From Deltaproteobacteria bacterium CSP1-8 (GTDB lineage Bacteria > Desulfobacterota > Deferrimicrobia > Deferrimicrobiales > Deferrimicrobiaceae), in NCBI GenBank assembly GCA_001443455.1, contig LDXO01000016.1:1-42277 (forward strand): a stretch of 42,277 nt of DNA. Reading direction: 5' to 3'. The notes below the pieces were generated by a model that saw nothing but the letters and a program-made list of their open reading frames with translations, did no database searches and was not told the origin of the DNA. This document shows positions 41,175-42,277 of this stretch, one piece after another. The stretch's first letter is position 1; the number at the start of each line of letters is the position of its first letter. Position numbers and translations under genes: made by a program.

Positions 41175-42082
41175 AACCACTGATTGTTGCGTTTCTCTGC
41201 CTCGCGGTTCTTTCCGGATGCGCGAAGAAGGAGCCTCCGCCTCCTCCTGCCGCGAAAAAGGCGGAACCGGTCACTCTTACGATCGGGCTCATCCCCGAGC
41301 AGAACATCTTCAAGCAACTCGAGCGGTACGAACCGCTTGCCGGTTACCTATCCAGGAAAACGGGCGCGAGGGTCAAGCTGAAAGTTCTCCCCCGGTACCG
41401 GAACATCATCGATAATTTCCGATCCTCGGGGCTGGACGGGGCCTTTTTCGGAAGCTTTACCTATGCCCTGGCACACAATAAGCTGGGAGTGGAAGTCCTC
41501 GCTCGACCGGTGGCGCTGGACAACACCTCCACGTATTTCGGGCTGATCTTCGTCCGGAGGGACAGCGGGATCCGGAACCTGAAGGGCATGAAGGGGAAAC
41601 GGTTCGTGTTCGTGGACAAGGCGACGACCGCAGGGTATCTCCTCCCGCTCGATTATTTCCACGAGGGCGGCGTGGGCGATCACAGGAGCTATTTCAAGGA
41701 GACCTACTTTTCCGGAACCCACGAGGACTCGATCTACGATGTGCTGAACAGGAAGGCGGACATAGGCGCCGCGAAGAACACGATTTTCGAACGACTTGTC
41801 CTCGAGGACGAACGGGTCGCCAAGGAACTGGTGGTCCTGGCAACCTCCCCCCGTGTTCCCGAAAACGGCCTTGCCGTGAGGGGGGATATCGATCCCTCGT
41901 TGACGAACCTGCTCAAAGATTCTCTCCTGCACATGCATGAGGATCCGGAAGGGCGGGAGGTCCTGAAACGATTCGGCGCGCTCGGATTCATCGAGACGAA
42001 GGATGAGGAATACGATCCCGTTTACCGATATGCAAGGAAGATTCACCTGGATCTTTCCACCTACAACTACAAGAACGACTGA
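41159..42082 (+). CDS. PhnD-like substrate-binding lipoprotein
   Basis: A 307-residue protein. GTG 41159 starts a lipoprotein signal with lipobox VLSGC (Cys21), then a Pro-rich linker. The binding fold has TLTIGLIPEQNIFKQLERYE, LAGYLSRKTGARVKLKVLPR, DGAFFGSFTYALAH and KGMKGKRFVFVDKATTAGYL, matching PhnD/phosphonate-type periplasmic binding proteins. No ABC permease or ATPase follows; instead a membrane sensor gene starts at its stop (TGATG), so it probably acts as the ligand-binding part of a sensory pathway. The ligand (phosphonate, phosphite or another oxyanion) is not predictable. Confidence 0.88.
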   Translation: MDHLVKPLIVAFLCLAVLSGCAKKEPPPPPAAKKAEPVTLTIGLIPEQNIFKQLERYEPLAGYLSRKTGARVKLKVLPRYRNIIDNFRSSGLDGAFFGSFTYALAHNKLGVEVLARPVALDNTSTYFGLIFVRRDSGIRNLKGMKGKRFVFVDKATTAGYLLPLDYFHEGGVGDHRSYFKETYFSGTHEDSIYDVLNRKADIGAAKNTIFERLVLEDERVAKELVVLATSPRVPENGLAVRGDIDPSLTNLLKDSLLHMHEDPEGREVLKRFGALGFIETKDEEYDPVYRYARKIHLDLSTYNYKND

Positions 42083-42277
42083 TGAAAAGAAAGATCATCA
42101 TCGGATTGTGCATCATCTCCTTCGCATTCCTTGTGAGCGGGGCGTACATCGTCTACGCGATAGAAACCTCCACGAAAAGGCTCGACGACCTGATCCAGCT
42201 TCACCAGGTCGAGATCCTGCGGGAGCACTTCCTGATCCAGATCAAAAACGTGCAGACGGACCTCATCCTGAAGGACA
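42082..42277 (+). CDS. N-terminus of a membrane sensor (likely histidine kinase), partial
   Basis: ATG 42082 shares a base with the previous TGA. The 65 visible residues start with a basic N-terminus and a transmembrane segment (KRKIIIGLCIISFAFLVSGA), then a helical periplasmic region rich in leucine and glutamine (LDDLIQLHQVEILREHFLIQ). Such N-termini occur in sensor kinases, some carrying heme-binding CxxCH motifs in the sensing part. The gene runs off the window, so kinase domains cannot be confirmed. Confidence 0.6.
   Translation, partial: MKRKIIIGLCIISFAFLVSGAYIVYAIETSTKRLDDLIQLHQVEILREHFLIQIKNVQTDLILKD

Overview
The window is high-GC bacterial DNA with strongly G/C-ending codons. Tightly overlapping operons, an NtrC-type sigma-54 activator, a tetraheme c-type cytochrome with a ResB/CcsA (System II) maturation pair, a NapH-like Fe-S membrane protein and a likely UGA-encoded selenocysteine together suggest an anaerobic or respiratory Desulfobacterota/Desulfuromonadota-type ('deltaproteobacterial') organism. 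This placement is inference from gene content; no phylogenetic marker was compared.

Layout. 1-6.9 kb: a small secreted protein (minus), alpha-glucan phosphorylase (plus), a coupled minus-strand operon VTT protein > glycosyltransferase > MFS transporter, then a DUF3332 lipoprotein. 7.0-10.8 kb: an NtrB/NtrC-like two-component pair, a repetitive secreted Ala/Pro/Lys protein and a strong terminator. 10.8-14.2 kb: serA and purA, then tRNA-Lys(UUU) and tRNA-Glu(UUC) ending in a terminator.

14.2-18.4 kb is an accessory island just downstream of the tRNAs. It has the hallmarks of an integrase-less integron cassette array (CALIN): three clear attC sites, one degenerate site and one truncated site separate five toxin-antitoxin cassettes (HigBA-like, RelE/CopG-like, BrnTA, RelE/Phd, MazEF-like). 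Several are decaying: the HigB toxin is frameshifted, the BrnT toxin has a nonsense codon, the MazE-like antitoxin has no 5' end, and the SnoaL-like gene at the right edge lacks its start. Three toxin-first cassettes share a promoter design in which an inverted-repeat operator lies in or across the promoter and the toxin start codon sits at the predicted transcription start.

18.5-24.1 kb is redox and cytochrome biogenesis: a GltD-like flavoprotein with an unusual zinc-ribbon/membrane N-terminus, the tetraheme cytochrome, resB, ccsA, a 46-codon gene whose in-frame UGA reads as selenocysteine in a UxxC motif, and a NapH-like 4Fe-4S protein. The two last genes resemble the CD1871A-family/4Fe-4S protein pair of clostridia; this is the most interesting signal in the window.

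24.2-39.6 kb is a surface-polysaccharide locus, lower in GC: a GT-C-like membrane protein (plus) facing a 13-kb minus-strand run of glycosyltransferases, a DegT aminotransferase, a nucleotide-sugar epimerase, methyltransferases, a radical SAM protein, a Wzx-like flippase and a DUF2304 protein. It carries a 167-bp MITE-like element inserted in the 3' end of a glycosyltransferase gene and remnants of a second DUF2304 gene and a glycosyltransferase tail. 39.8-42.3 kb: a Tat-exported DUF362 protein, a PqqD-like protein, a PhnD-like binding lipoprotein and the start of a membrane sensor, all overlapping.
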